From Phlebotomus papatasi (lineage: Eukaryota; Arthropoda; Insecta; Diptera; Psychodidae), in NCBI RefSeq assembly GCF_024763615.1, contig NC_077222.1, forward strand, positions 60,884,001 through 60,948,000: a stretch of 64,000 nucleotides of DNA, written 5' to 3'. A program made the translations under genes and the position numbers. The notes beneath the pieces were generated by a model. That model did not search any database. It was not told where the DNA came from and was given only the letters and a program-made list of their open reading frames with translations. This document shows, piece after piece, positions 1 through 12,214 of this stretch. The stretch's first letter is position 1. Each line of letters opens with the position of its first letter.

Positions 1-257
1 TAATACATTTTAAAATTAATAAAAATATAGACACAGCTTTGGGTAATATTTCGGCCACCTTGATTCTCATAATTCCTTTCCCTTACGGAATTCTTTTAAA
101 ATATTATCCTATAATCTCTTTCGTTTTTGCTCTCTTTTGTTTTGCTTTCTTGTATTGTATAATCTCAAGAGTATGCAAAAAATAAAAAATCTTGGAAATT
201 GTAGGAAAAAAGAAGTGGCCGAAATTGCAAGCTGGCCGAAATTTAGTTCACTTACCC
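1..257. mobile_element. MITE family A copy, cut by the window edge
   Basis: This is the right part of the element seen complete at 16027-16451: it shares the block reading TTTCGGCCACCTT, the TTCCTTTCCCTTACGG stretch and the closing CACTTACCC end. The left end lies outside the window. The right flanking TA has decayed to TC. It is non-coding. Confidence 0.75.
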
Positions 258-851
258 TCCAGAAAAATAAATTAAAAATGTAAATGAAATATTATTCTTT
301 ATGAAGAAATAACCTTATTGCCTTTAAATTGTTTTAAAGAGTCTAATTTGTCACTTTTATTGTCTAAATTGAATCAAATAGTCCTCATAAAGTAATATAA
401 TATGATCATAAATCTTAATGACTAATTTAGATAGTAAAATTTGTGGGAAAAGTGTCAGTTCCTCGATTGCCTGTCATACACCTAATCATTTATTTTTTAA
501 ACAATTAATTTTTTACGATGGAAAATGCTGATAAATAGAGCAGTCTGCAAAGCCTCGAGGCCTCATCCTCTATTTTATTATGACTGAATAAAATTAACGT
601 AAAAAAAATCATAATGGAGCAAAAAAAAATCGAGAGTTGGCAAAGGAAAGGTAACAAAAAACAGTTATACATTTAAATTTTATTTCGTTATACATTTTGA
701 GTCCTCGAAAGTTTGAAAAAGTATAAAAGGCACCATATTCAAGAGTCGTATCATATGACGCCTCTAATATATTAACATAATTGCGCCTGATCCTTTTTAT
801 ATGGTACCAAACAGACCATTTATCACTTAATCATTTCCACTCCACTGACTA
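258..851. other. AT-rich stretch, nothing recognised
   Basis: I see no ORF with coding character and no element with clear ends here. Confidence 0.6.
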
Positions 852-956
852 ATGGATTTCAGAAAAGGAAAACGTCGCGTCGCGAAGGATATCGCAGCTA
901 CTGCAGACACCCCTTTTTCCAAAGGTTTTACCGCGAGAGACGTTGCTCAAAGGTGA
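852..956 (+). CDS. candidate 34-codon small ORF, uncertain
   Basis: An ATG at 852 opens 34 codons (start MDFRKGKRRVAKD, end ARDVAQR) and stops at TGA 954-956. The stretch is clearly richer in GC and CpG than its surroundings. The same bases can also be read as an exon: a branch-point-like CTGACTAAT and TTTCAG precede it, and AAAGGTGAAA follows as a possible donor, with all three frames open. I recognise no family. It may be a small ORF, an isolated exon or an old element fragment; coding is unproven. Confidence 0.15.
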   Translation: MDFRKGKRRVAKDIAATADTPFSKGFTARDVAQR

Positions 957-3295
957 AAATTGTCGCGATGGTCAACACCAAGGGATGCATTCTCAACCTC
1001 AGAGGGTCAAAATATTTTATGGACGGTAGCTATTAGCGTAAGTGAGGAATTAAAAGCAAAATCTTCCCGATGGTTTGCTCCTGCATGGCTTCGCATGGCA
1101 CTGAACTTTCGTGTCACGTATTCTCAGTTTGGAAAATTAATGCAAAAGCACTAATTAAAAAATTATTTTTCTTTCACGTTTTGCAGGTTAATGACATTCA
1201 GTCGTATATTAAATTACGTGGGTTATTTTTCGTACATTTTAATGACTTTAAAACAGATGTGAAGTTTAAAAGTCAACCCCCGAGATGTCCGTGGTATAGC
1301 ACGCGATTTTCAAAAAAAAAAAAAAAAGAAGTATGCTTTATCCTCATTTATTACGTTAATGATGAATTTATGTAATTTTTAAGACTCTTGTCATGGTGAA
1401 AATGGAATATGCAATGAATGCTTACCTGGATTTTGAGACTGTAATTTTGTGAGTGATGTGAAAAAATCCTTGTTCTTTGAAGTTTCCGACAGAATTTGAA
1501 CTTTAAGTGTTATTGTTCAACTGACACTTTATTGATTCACTCGGAAAATTTTGCAAATAAATTCCATAACTCGACTTTTGTGCAAATCCAAATGTAATCC
1601 ACTGCTGATGGTGATAAACAGTCACAGAGTTTTTCCAAAAGAAGTCAATGTTCATGAAAAACCAGAAATATTCACCATAACACTGTGGACAATTTTTGTT
1701 GTTTTTTTTTTTCGAAATGTGTGCTCAAAGGAAACTGACACGTCTATACCGGCCGGCAACCTTTCCTCATTTGACTCCGACTGTCGGTGTCTATCAAACT
1801 GGGGTCTCAAGTAACCAGTCAACCATCCACCAGGACATTAAATGTCTGTGTGAGCGAGCGTATCGCCAGAGTGAATTCCCCGACTTTGGAATAGAGTTTT
1901 GAGCCCCCTTTTTTCTTACTTTAAAATTCCACACACGGCAAATAAATATACCAACATGCCCAGGTAAAAGGTAAGAATCACACTTACATGCAAGATGCAG
2001 AAAACGCGAGCATATTTTTGCCAAATGAAGGAGCGGGAGAACAAGATGCTATACATCTCACCACGTGGATATAAATGCAACAACAGCTTTTTCTGGTACA
2101 TAAATCATACATAAAAATCCCTCAAAAGGTGAAATTGTAGCAAAGAGAAAAAGAGGAAGACAAATTACTGGGAGCGACAGTATCGTCTCTTCCTCATTCA
2201 TCCTCAAGGAATTCCCAAACTTATCGGCTGCCACACCATCGATGCTCAAAAATGGTGGAGAGATTTGTCAATATGTTGGACAATCTCGCATTATTGCTAG
2301 AAAGGATCACACTTTCCCAAAAAAAAGGCCAATGTGCGATTTTTCGAAAAATTCAGCCAAAGCCAACAAACTCCCCAGCATCCCCGTCAGTTGATTTCTA
2401 AAACAACCATATCTCAAAGCACTTAGGGCAAAAAAACAGAGAAAAACTTGAATGACTGTTATTTATTGGATAGACATTACGTTTTTTTTCCTTGAGCATC
2501 ATTTTGCACAGTTTTTTGTCGTTAGTTGCCTGAGACGCTGCTGAAGAAGTTCCATGGTGTCTTTTTTGGCAGTGCCCTTGAAATATCGCGAAAACGCGTC
2601 ATGAACCCTTATACAATTTATTCTTGTATATTTTTAATTCCACATTTCTTCGTCTCTTTGCACCCCTCCTTATGGGTCTACCTTGAGAACGTGACCGGTT
2701 TTTTCGGCAAACTATGCATCAAGTCGCGAATATTTGCAGTATATTCCTTCTCACACATGGACAACACTACTCTCGATTGTATCTTCGCAGAAAACGATAC
2801 TTAATTCATCAGACATTCTCCTCTTCAGTGTTGTACATCTCAGAAACTTATAGTTCTGCAACCCTCACTGCACAGTAAAGCCACTACAAAGCTGAAGAAT
2901 ATTAAAAATAAAACGGAATGTTCGATAACTTTGGCTTAACTACACTCTCTTATCCGTGTTCTTATTCCATTTTCATTGCTAGAATTCTTAATATTGGCAA
3001 TTCCATTCCATTCTATTCTAAGCCGAATTTGACTATATCCCGAGAGTTTGTTTTTACAAATTTATTGATTTTATGTGATATTTTGTTAAATTTTATGATT
3101 ATTTACACAGTACAATAGTTCAGCAGACGAATTAAGTGCTTATTAAGTACTTAACCTAATACAATAATGTCTTAATTTTAAATAGTTGTGGAACAACTAA
3201 TTCTTTACCAAGTGTGTCAAAATTAGACAAATTCAGTAACACCTAAACTAGTTTTATCCGGAAGTTTATAACGGAACTACCGACATAAAGTCTAA
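957..3295. other. gene-poor stretch
   Basis: Short ORFs occur on both strands but look like chance: they are hydrophobic or low-complexity and overlap one another. A poly-A run lies near 1312-1327. No repeat ends or RNA gene are recognised. Confidence 0.5.
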
Positions 3296-3408
3296 TGGCC
3301 TCTATGCACGGGAGAAATTTATGTCCATATTGAAGCAAATTGCCTACGTTTCTGTAGAGAAAGTTGTCAAATATAGCCATAAATTTCTCTAGTGTGTAGA
3401 GTCCATAA
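3296..3408. mobile_element. short MITE, family G
   Basis: The ends form an imperfect inverted repeat: TGGCCTCTATGCACGGGAGA on the left is matched by the complement of TCTCTAGTGTGTAGAGTCCA on the right. A second copy with nearly the same ends (GCCTCTACACATTGGG) is at 47655-47794. The flanks TAA/TAA suggest a 2-3 bp target duplication. It is non-coding. Confidence 0.55.
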
Positions 3409-4317
3409 GAGATCTTATTCTGCAATCTGAAGTTTTCGGATAAAATAATATTCCGTTGTTATGTTGCTTTTAGAGAAAAGCTTGTATGTTTGAGACGCTG
3501 TGGATTATTCTTTAATTATTTAGATAAATTTGACAAAAACATCAATGGAGTTATGTTAATGAAGTCTATACTATACTAAGCGCTATATAAATTTTCAAGA
3601 TAATTTTCAAAGTTTGGAAAATAATTCCTTAAAGTCAAAACATAAAAAAAGTATCTCAGACATGCCCGCTCTCCCCTATACGAGATTGCAACTCTTAGAT
3701 ACCAAACGATTAGAAATAGACAGGGAAAATTGGTCAGCCTCTGAATCTGAATATTCCATTTTTTTTCATTCTTTGCTAAAAACATATTCGATTCTATTAA
3801 TAGAATAAAATAAGAATAGATGACTAGTAAAAAAAAATTAATAATGTTTATTTTTTTGCTAAGAAAAAATGAGATATTCAAAATCTAACAGCCTTCCCAT
3901 ACATAGAGTTTTCATGGAACTCTCCTATATTACTTTTCACAAAAATAATAGGACACGATGGGGAGGTTTACGCATGCAGAATTTACGAAATACTAATTCT
4001 TGAGCTAAAATTAATAAATGGTGAATTTGCTGTACATTTAAAAAAATACTCAAGAGCAACTAGCTGTACTTATTTTATTTGAATATGGTTCATAAATATT
4101 TTGCAAATCAGTCTTTAAAAAACAACTGTCTAAAACTGCCCTATCCTGCCCTGAAACTATATTTTAAAACTTATCTTTTAGGAAGAAAATTAGGAGAATA
4201 AATTTTATTAATGATTTTATTTTCAAAATTTAAAGGTAATATCCTAAAAGAATATTTGTCAACCGATTTAGACAAAATTAGATTGTTTGAGACATTTTCG
4301 AATTCTCGAAAAGCGTA
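3409..4317. other. AT-rich stretch, nothing recognised
   Basis: Only short chance ORFs are present, and no element ends can be defined. Confidence 0.5.
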
Positions 4318-4529
4318 GGGGAAACTGGGGCACCACCAAACACGGGGTACCACCAAACACTAATTTTTATTTCTAAACTACTTGAACTATCTCGACTATT
4401 TCTTCAGTGGAAAACCATCCCTATAGTGCCTATAAATTCCTATTGGTCTTATCCTCTGATATCCAAAATCCGATTAAAAAATCGCAGTGTTTGGTGCTAC
4501 CCCGTGTTTGGTGGTGCCCCAGTTTCCCC
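4318..4529. mobile_element. MITE family B, complete copy (212 bp)
   Basis: Near-perfect terminal inverted repeats start GGGGAAACTGGGGCACCACC and end with the complement, and TA flanks the element on both sides (4316-4317, 4530-4531). The motif ACCACCAAACAC occurs twice in each arm. There is no coding capacity. The TA target points to the Tc1/mariner/pogo superfamily; that is inference from the target site. Other copies are at 7623, 37553 and 61200, with a half copy at 9990. Confidence 0.85.
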
Positions 4530-4631
4530 TAAACCGGTTCAAAATTTTTATGAATCGGTAAATAGAGCAACAGGGTGAAAAATGGTTAACTGAGTGCCTT
4601 TAGTTCTAAAATGTGACTCTACATGATGAGT

Positions 4632-4798
4632 AAGGGCCTTGACAGACCTGAGGATTAGCCATATGACGGCCATATGACCTGAGGATTAGACATATGACGG
4701 CTTACCGTAATTATATTCGAAATAATGGTTAAACTACTTTCTCACGATTTTCCACAAAGCCGCGTGTCTTAGCTTAAGTCGTAAGTTTGTCAAAGACC
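4632..4798. mobile_element. MITE family D, rearranged copy
   Basis: It shares the central block (CGTAATTATATTCGAAATAATGG) and the end TTAAGTCGTAAGTTTGTC with the copies at 30728 and 53386. The left arm carries an internal tandem duplication of about 28 bp, in which GACCTGAGGATTAG followed by CATATGACGG appears twice. The ends are degenerate. Confidence 0.6.
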
Positions 4799-5395
4799 TA
4801 AATTGGTTAAGTAAAAAGCTTTTATATAGAAGGAGAAACTGGTGAAAACGTTATATTTGGCATATTTCACAGGAAGCTAAACTCAGCCAAAATTTAATTT
4901 AGATTCACAATTGTTTAGTATCTAAAATATATTACGTTAAAGCCCAGCTTCCTTTAGAAATACGCAAAATAGAGTTTTCAATTCTAAAGGTAAAAAATTT
5001 GTGAGCAGTAAAAAATTAAATTTGTTTACTTATACCAATTTGAGTTTTTTTATTGGTCATTTGTTTATTGTCTGCCAAAGTAGGTAAGTAAAACAAATAT
5101 TGCATACTGATGGATGACCTACTCGTCCTCAAAAGATTAAGCTTAGGCATCTGAATCACGAATTCAACCATTCGCAATGTTTTTCCCATAATAATTAATA
5201 ATAATAATTTATTGATTGATGCCCAGGTTACATAATATAACAAACAGGACTATACATCTCGCTTTTTAAAGTAAAATCGACGTACAGGATAAGGAAAGGG
5301 TCGAAATTGCAAATTGAAAATTAAATTTGATAATCAACAATTAAATTTCTATTATACTTGTACAAAATTTAATATCTTACTGATCAAATTTATTT
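4799..5395. other. AT-rich stretch, nothing recognised
   Basis: No coding ORF or defined element was found. Confidence 0.5.
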
Positions 5396-5645
5396 TTTAG
5401 GCATCCAACACACTTTTTAAATCAGGAAAATTTCATGAAATCGAAATTCACATCCCTTTCCTTTTCAAATATTTTCCATATGTCTTTCCCGCTCTTTCGC
5501 ACTGATCTTCTTCTGTTCAATATAACAACAAATACAATTTACTTCTATCTAACTTTTATGCGAAAGAATAGTATAGAGACTGTTTGAGAAAGAAAGGGAG
5601 AAAGAAATCGAGTTTCCTGATCGAAAAATTTGTCTGAGCCATTAC
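5396..5645. mobile_element. MITE family H, degraded copy
   Basis: The left arm (AACACACTTTTTAAATCAGG, then AAAATTTCATGAAATCGAAATTCACATCC) and the middle (CGCTCTTTCGCACTGATCTTC) match the two clear copies at 62655 and 62971. The right end has drifted and no target duplication can be called. Confidence 0.5.
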
Positions 5646-7622
5646 TGATAATATTTTTACTTTTTTTTATTTTTACTATTCAATCCTTAGATTTAATTAT
5701 TCCTCAAAAAAAAAATACAAAATCATGAAACAAATTACCTAGGTTTATTTTTGTAATATTTATCTCGAAACCTAAACTGACTATATATGTAGTTGCTTTC
5801 TATATTTAACCTCTTTTTACTAAAATATTAGGTAAGAAGGAAGAATTATTATTAAAGATATTATTTTAAGAAATTCATGATTTATTTATTTTTTTTTTTT
5901 TGAAAATTTGTGTTCATATGTTTTACTTCTTTCAACCAATAAAAAATATTAAATTTAGTTAATAAAACTCAGGTGTCATGATAAGAATACACTACCGAAA
6001 GTGTATTTCCTTTTACTCGATCTTCGCTTTCTTCCTCCTTCAACTGAGAAATTATTTCTCATGTGGAACTAAAGGAAGGATCTCGATTTAGAAGAAAAAC
6101 TGAATGGACTTTTGTCCCAATAAATCCTACGAATCAGGTAAAATACGTAAATATTAACAATGCATTCTAAAAACGGATGATAGTACAATGTCTCATCATG
6201 GGGTCATCTTCCGATATCCGGCATAAGAAGATGGCATCAAATCTCTTGTTGTAAGAGAAAATTGATGTGAGAATAGGAAGAAGCGGAGGTAAGAAATGGT
6301 GGTAATTTCCTGGTCAGAATCTATTTGTGGTTTTGAAACCCCCTTCACGCAACTTGCTCTGGAGATGCTTGGGAATAAATTTGAAGTATTGGAATGACTG
6401 AACTGAGTTTAATGACATCCACTCCATATAAGACGACACTTTGAGGAAAACACTATTGAAGAGAGACTCGTCAAATGGGTATAAGCGATTTAGCTGCAGG
6501 AAGCCTCATATTGGAAAATGCATTTGGTAATTTATGCACTTATTATGCAAAGGAAAATAAATTGTCTTCGAGTTTCAACTTCACCCAGATTAAATGATTG
6601 AAGAGGATAAGTAGGAAGTTACGCTGCAACACTGTGTACAGATGAACATAAGGGGGAATCCTCAAAAATTGTATATTACACCATTCAGATGCTCACATGA
6701 AACAATGTTCCTTATGGTATTCTTCCTCAAACCTTGGCTTCTCTTGCAGCTTTCCCCTAAGTTTGTCGTACTTTTGATCCTTGAGCTCAATATGTCCTTG
6801 TTGACCATTAGAGAGACATCATCTCAAGAGGAAACAAATGCTACCTATATGGAATTTTTCCTGCTTCTGGTAAAACCAGAAGAAACTCTGGTAGCAGGAT
6901 TTTAATTATCGATCCATTGTCCTCATGAGCAATAGGAAATCTTCAGTGTAAGAATGCTAAGACTCAATGGACCCAAAATTGAAGGATATGTTCTATTGAA
7001 TATAAGAAGAATATCAGGGTCAACATGGAAGTGTCTTTGTAGCATTTAAAAAAAAAATTCGCAAAACAAGACTGCACAAAAGAGGTAAAAATATCCCACC
7101 AGAGTCAAATAAAAGGAGAAGCAAGAATGATTGAAGTCCTGCAATTTGTGCTATTTGTTCCAAATCACTAAAAAAAAGAGGCGTTGGAATAAGCCCAAGG
7201 AGTTATGAAATTTGATATCCATGGAAATCTCTTCCGGTCATAAATTCATGTTTTCATTTCCTGAACAAAATCAAATTTTTCTTCTCATCTGAACCTATGA
7301 AAAGTATCTGAGACTTTTCCCATCATTACTAACACAATATACAGCTTGGCAGCTCGTCAAATCTGTCAGTTCTTATTTTTTCGGGTCTTGTCGGTAACTA
7401 CCCTCCCAACACGCCCAACAATATATTTTTATTTATGATATTGATTCAATTAGAAACCAATGCTCTCATTGTCAGCAATTGCATGAAGGATGGAAGAAAG
7501 CAGATTCCTATGCTTTATGGATGAATGAGAAAGAAGGTTTAATTGCAGACCCTTGAAAGATGTGTGTTCATCTGAACATAACACAGAAAAAATGGTCAAA
7601 TTTTCTACTAAAATAACTTGTA
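5646..7622. other. gene-poor stretch
   Basis: It is unique-looking DNA. An 87-codon ORF at 6642-6905 has no recognisable domain and no supporting splice context. No repeat ends were found. Confidence 0.5.
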
Positions 7623-7826
7623 GGGGAAACTGAGCTACCACCAAACACGGGGTACCACCAAACACTAATTTTTATTTCTAAACTATTTGGACTATCTCGA
7701 CCATTCCTTCAGTGGACAAGCATCCCTATAGTGCCTGTAAATTCCTATCGGTCTGATATTCAATATCCGATTAAAAAATCGTAGTGTTTGGTGATACCCC
7801 GTGTTTGGTAGTGCCCCAGTTTCCCC
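7623..7826. mobile_element. MITE family B, second copy
   Basis: It has the same ends as the 4318 copy (GGGGAAACTGAGCTACCACC and complement), flanked by TA at 7621-7622 and 7827-7828, with the ACCACCAAACAC motif again doubled. A few point differences and a small internal deletion separate it from the 4318 copy. Confidence 0.85.
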
Positions 7827-8153
7827 TAAGTAGATAAAGATAGATAAAATTAACAAAAATAAACACAACATTTTCAGATGAAAATATTTAGGTCTTGTCT
7901 ATAATTTTTACCTATGTCTCTGGTTCAGAGGCTAAGCAATTTTGATTTTACAACTTAGGATTTGAGCTAAAAAAATTTGAGTCTGTTGCTGATTTTGGGA
8001 ATCTTAAATTTATTGAATTGAAAAAATAGAATCGGAATTTTATTATTTTTTCCAAAACCTTTCCAAAAAATCCAAATTTAACCAAATCGTTTAAAAAATG
8101 AGACTTATGTAGGAGTCATCGAAGACTGGAAGTTAATACCTTTTACCGTTTAA

Positions 8154-8600
8154 CCCTTTAACGACGAGACAGTTTTCGTTGACCGAAAATCAGCAATAAA
8201 AATTAAACCGATAAACAAAACTTGTGCTACGCCTTACATCTAACCTTCGGAAAGCCAACAAAGTCTGATTCGGTGTATTTTTTGTCTCTATAAACGATAT
8301 GGACAAAAATATCCCAAAAATTTAAATAATTTTACTGACGATACCAAAGACAGACAATTTTCACTTTAATGGAAAATATTATGTTTGAGTATTGCAGTTT
8401 CTTTTCCCAAAACAGTTTTGCTTAAAAAAAAACTGGAAGTATAAAAAATAATTAAAATCAATTTTCAATATGAGAATTTAAAAATTCGCCATTTTGAGCT
8501 TAAATATTTACTACATAGCAAACAGCTAGAGACTTGCAAAAAATAATCTAGATTCCTTCAACCTTGAGAAGATAATTGCAAATTTTTTTTTAGTCATTTT
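8154..8600. mobile_element. TTAA element family E, one end only
   Basis: The end CCCTTTAACGACGAGACAG directly follows TTAA (8150-8153), and the interior matches the complete copy at 23046-23681 read in reverse. The opposite end, with its palindrome, has been lost or has drifted beyond recognition near 8600. TTAA targets are typical of the piggyBac superfamily. Confidence 0.7.
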
Positions 8601-9262
8601 ATGATTGTTTAAGATATCTAGCATTGTATGAATCTTAAGTCAGTTCTGTTAAAAATGTTCATGGAAAAGATTCTGTTAGCTGTTTTTGCCGATAACCATT
8701 TTGAATTTTAAATTTCAGATAAATTAGAAAAAAAACGAATTTCCTAAAAGAATATAAAAAAATATAAAATAAGTAATATATTGACGGAAATAGAGTTCTT
8801 ACAACTTGTAAATTTATCTGTGTAATAATAATGATTTTTCTAATATATTTTATGCTAAATAATTTTGTACTTTAGGGATTCTAAAATTTAAAAACAGAAA
8901 GAGAATCTTACATTGCACTAGAAAAGACAAGTTTTCATGTGATATATTGGTTTCTCAATGTTCAGAAGTAGTTTAGTAACACAAAAGGCCTTTTATTCCT
9001 ATGTAACAATTAATAATTAAGCCATAAATAAGGAATATATGATAATATCTTGTGTTTTCTGTCTTATTATCAAAATATTGTTATAAAAACATAGATCAAT
9101 TACATTTTTGTATTTTGATGTCTTAGAATATCTTAAAAGAGAAATTTAGAACATATAAATCCACTTTGGTATTGCAATTTTCGAATTTTCTAGATACGTG
9201 AAAACAATAATCTTAGAACATAACGCTGGACTACTTAAAAAACTGATTTTTATTAATAATGC
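8600..9262. other. AT-rich stretch, nothing recognised
   Basis: No coding ORF, RNA gene or clear element end was found. Confidence 0.5.
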
Positions 9263-9990
9263 AAAAATTACCATTTTGTCGCCACTTTTTACCACTTTTC
9301 GCCAGTTTTGTAAAATTTGTAACCACTTCTCGCCACCCACTTGAAAAGAACCACACTCGGTTATTTTAGGCAATGCTATGAAAAGAATACATTCACCATT
9401 TCTCTTTCCTTGTGATCACTTTATTATTACTCTCTTTAAATGATTTTTCTTCACTTTTATTTGAGAAATCAAATTATGGGGCTTTTGCAGAAAGTAAACA
9501 ATGCAGATTTGACAACTGAGAATGTACGAAGTGAAGTTAGCGTCGCCTATTGAAAAGATATGGCGACAGGTGGTAAAATCAATTCCAGAATATTACCACT
9601 TCTCGCCATGCCTCATTTTTATACAAAAATAATATAAAATGAAATATTAATTGACTAAATACAAATTTTATGTATTCCACAAGTGCAATTAAATATTCAA
9701 TAGACAAATTATTTACCCAAATAGGTATTTTTGGCCTGATGAAAATTTGACGACACTTAGTACATTTGGTAAGAGATATTGGATTCGATGCACTTGCTTA
9801 AAATATTGCTCTAAAAAGTGATCAAAATCGTGAATCCAAAACGAATAATTATTATTTTTCGATTCTATGCGTAGAAGCAGAAACAATACAAAAAAAATGC
9901 GACTCATTTATTTCATAAATTGCGAAAATTAGCGATTTCAATGTAAGTGGCGAGAAGTGGGGCACTGGCGAGAACTGGTGATTCCACCCT
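9263..9990. repeat. cluster of GGCGAGAAGTGG-type repeats in both orientations
   Basis: The motif CCACTTCTCGCC or its complement recurs at about 9266-9335, 9561-9610 and 9948-9980. Some copies are doubled (GGCGAGAAGTGG next to GGCGAGAACTGG). A small hairpin with arms TGGCGACAGGTGGTAA / TTACCACTTCTCGCCA spans 9560-9609. The cluster looks like the remains of one or two MITEs with iterated subterminal motifs, but I cannot define both outer ends. Confidence 0.45.
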
Positions 9991-10114
9991 ATGTCGTCCA
10001 TTTATTCAGTGGATAATAATCCCTTCAGTATCTATAAATTCGCATAGGTCTCGTCCTTTGAAGTATAATATCTAATTAAAAAAACGCAGTGTTTGCAACT
10101 ACCCCAATTCCCCC
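9990..10114. mobile_element. MITE family B, right half
   Basis: It matches the right half of the 4318 copy, from the ATTCAGTGG segment through CGCAGTGTTTG to a closing ATTCCCCCTA. The left half is replaced by the GGCGAGAAGTGG cluster, so this is a truncated or chimeric copy. Confidence 0.6.
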
Positions 10115-10301
10115 TAATAAGAAATTTTGCAATCTCGATTCTTGAATTTCGTGCTAAATACCAATTAGAATAACATTACATTCTTTTTTAAATATCATGC
10201 ATTTATGATCATTAGCTAATAAGATACGCTGTAATGCTCAACAATGGCCGTTTGCAAGTTGCAACTAATGCATCCCATTGATCTTGGCAAACAGAAATTA
10301 C

Positions 10302-10410
10302 CTTGAAAATTTGAGATGCTATTTGAACCATTTCATGAGAACCTGGATCATTTTCCACTTGATTGCTCATCAGTATTCTCCTCCTGGTGAGGAGTACAAA
10401 TGACGACTTT
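10302..10410 (-). CDS. possible isolated exon, uncertain
   Basis: On the minus strand a TTTTCAG acceptor precedes 109 bp that are open in one frame and followed by a donor AAG|GTAATT. The open frame reads KSSFVLLTRRRILMSN then QVENDPGSHEMVQIASQIFK, which is more balanced in composition than chance ORFs in this AT-rich DNA. I recognise no family, and no partner exon was found nearby. It could belong to a gene whose other exons lie outside the window, or be chance. Confidence 0.18.
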
Positions 10411-12071
10411 CTGAAAATTACCCCATTGTTGTTACTGCGGTACAGCGAGTGGGAAAAAGGAACCGTACAGCAAAAAGGGAACAAGGAAGAAACAGAGAGA
10501 ATATAAGAAATCAGTTGGATGATTTTTCAAACAACTCTAAACAATTGTGTGTGAGATTTTTCGCGCTCAATCCTATGGGAAATGCACTGCTGCAGTTTCC
10601 TTCTATTAACCACCAAGACCACCAAGCATCCGAGTGAAGTGTGAGGAGAACGTTATCGGATTATGTGGTATTTCTCTACCTCAGATAATCCTTCAATTTG
10701 TAGGTAAAACTAACTATTGATGGGTTGGAAAAAAATACATTTAACACAGTGTAAACAAGGGGTTGAAAGGAAGAAATGTTAACTCTTTTGCCCAGTACCA
10801 ACTGAATTCATTAATTTTTTTACCGTCATCCTTTTGTGCATCCAAAAAATCTAATTTATTTAAATTGAGGAACATATAGAATGCAGGAAGATTATCGCCT
10901 TAAGGAATACCGTCAGCCACTCAAAGAAATGCATTTGCAAAAGAAATAAGGTAGTTCACTTTACTTTCTTTCGTATATCAATTATCCTTTAGTTCTTTCA
11001 CCATACGGTGTGAATATTCTACTTCTTAACACAGTAAAATGGGTTTACAAAGAATGTCCTTAAACGCTTCCCACACAGTTAAGATTATCCTTGGGAAAGA
11101 TTAAAATTCTAGGAATTTCTCAAGTGTGAGAAGAATCTGTTTAAGTATACTAATTTTATCACTGAAATGAAAATGCCACAACATATAGAAGTTAATGAGG
11201 ATGATTTGCGTCATAAACGAGAATATCATGGAAATCTCAGTTAAATTCATGATTCTCTCATTTCCGTGAATGTTTCCACTAAATTAATTCCATTGAAGTA
11301 ACCAAGTCAAAAGTACTTTTGAATGCAGCACTGAAACTGTACATCAGCCATCATATTTGCATATAATAATAGAATTATACTTATTGAGTGGAAATTGATA
11401 AATAGTAGAGCATTATTCACACTCTTTCGACCTTTTTTTTTGTATACATTATATTGACCCATTTCCATTTCCTCCTTCTCTCCAGAAACAATCTATAGCA
11501 ACACTTTAATCCAGGTGACCATCAAAAGTCTGTCACATGCATAGGAGAAAAAACTGCAACTAATAGAGTACACAATATAGAGGGTTCACTATTTTCCACC
11601 CCAAATCACTCACAGTATGAATTATCAGAATAGAGTGAGTTGAAATATAAAAGAATTGAATGCGGGTAAGGTGAATTTTGCTCATATCCTCTCCTAACAT
11701 AATAGAATTACAATTTCCAGTTGAATTGAATCTCAGCATTTTTTTTTCACTCTTCCTAAAAATCAATTAATGTCACATTAGTGATGTGACAAGGAAGGAT
11801 ATGGACGAGAATCAAATGAAATTCATTTTGTTTTCTAGATTTTCATACAATTCTGTCTGTCTCTTCAGCGTCACTGTACAATCAAGCATAGGGGAAAGAG
11901 GGTAAGTTATATGCAAACTTAATTTTTTCAACCTATGCTGTAACTTGAATATATTAATCAAATCTTAAAAAGAAAATTGAATTGTGTCTTCGAAATGATT
12001 TACCAGGTGAAAACCTTAAAGGCAGTAGGAAGCTTATTTTTTAACCGATTTTAAGCTTAAATTCATATTAA
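10411..12071. other. gene-poor stretch
   Basis: Mostly unique AT-rich DNA. A TA-flanked GGGGAAAGAGGGTAAG near 11893 resembles a MITE end. A possible partner (ACTCCCCTA) lies near 12364, but the match is too weak to call an element. Confidence 0.4.
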
Positions 12072-12210
12072 CCGTTTAAGGACAAGTGGGACAGCGGTGT
12101 CCCAAAAACCAAAACATTTTATTTGACTATTATTTTTGTCCTCTAAATAGTCAAAAAAAAAAACTATTTTCATTTTTAAGACATCAGTACTCCAATCGTC
12201 CTTAAAGGAG
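12072..12210. mobile_element. TTAA element family E, short deleted copy (139 bp)
   Basis: Flanked exactly by TTAA (12068-12071 and 12211-12214). The left end has the palindrome-like GGGACAGCGGTGTCCC, and the right end carries the complement of GGACGATTGG. It is a miniature of the 636-bp copy at 23046 with most of the interior missing and no coding capacity. Confidence 0.8.
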
Positions 12211-12214
12211 TTAA

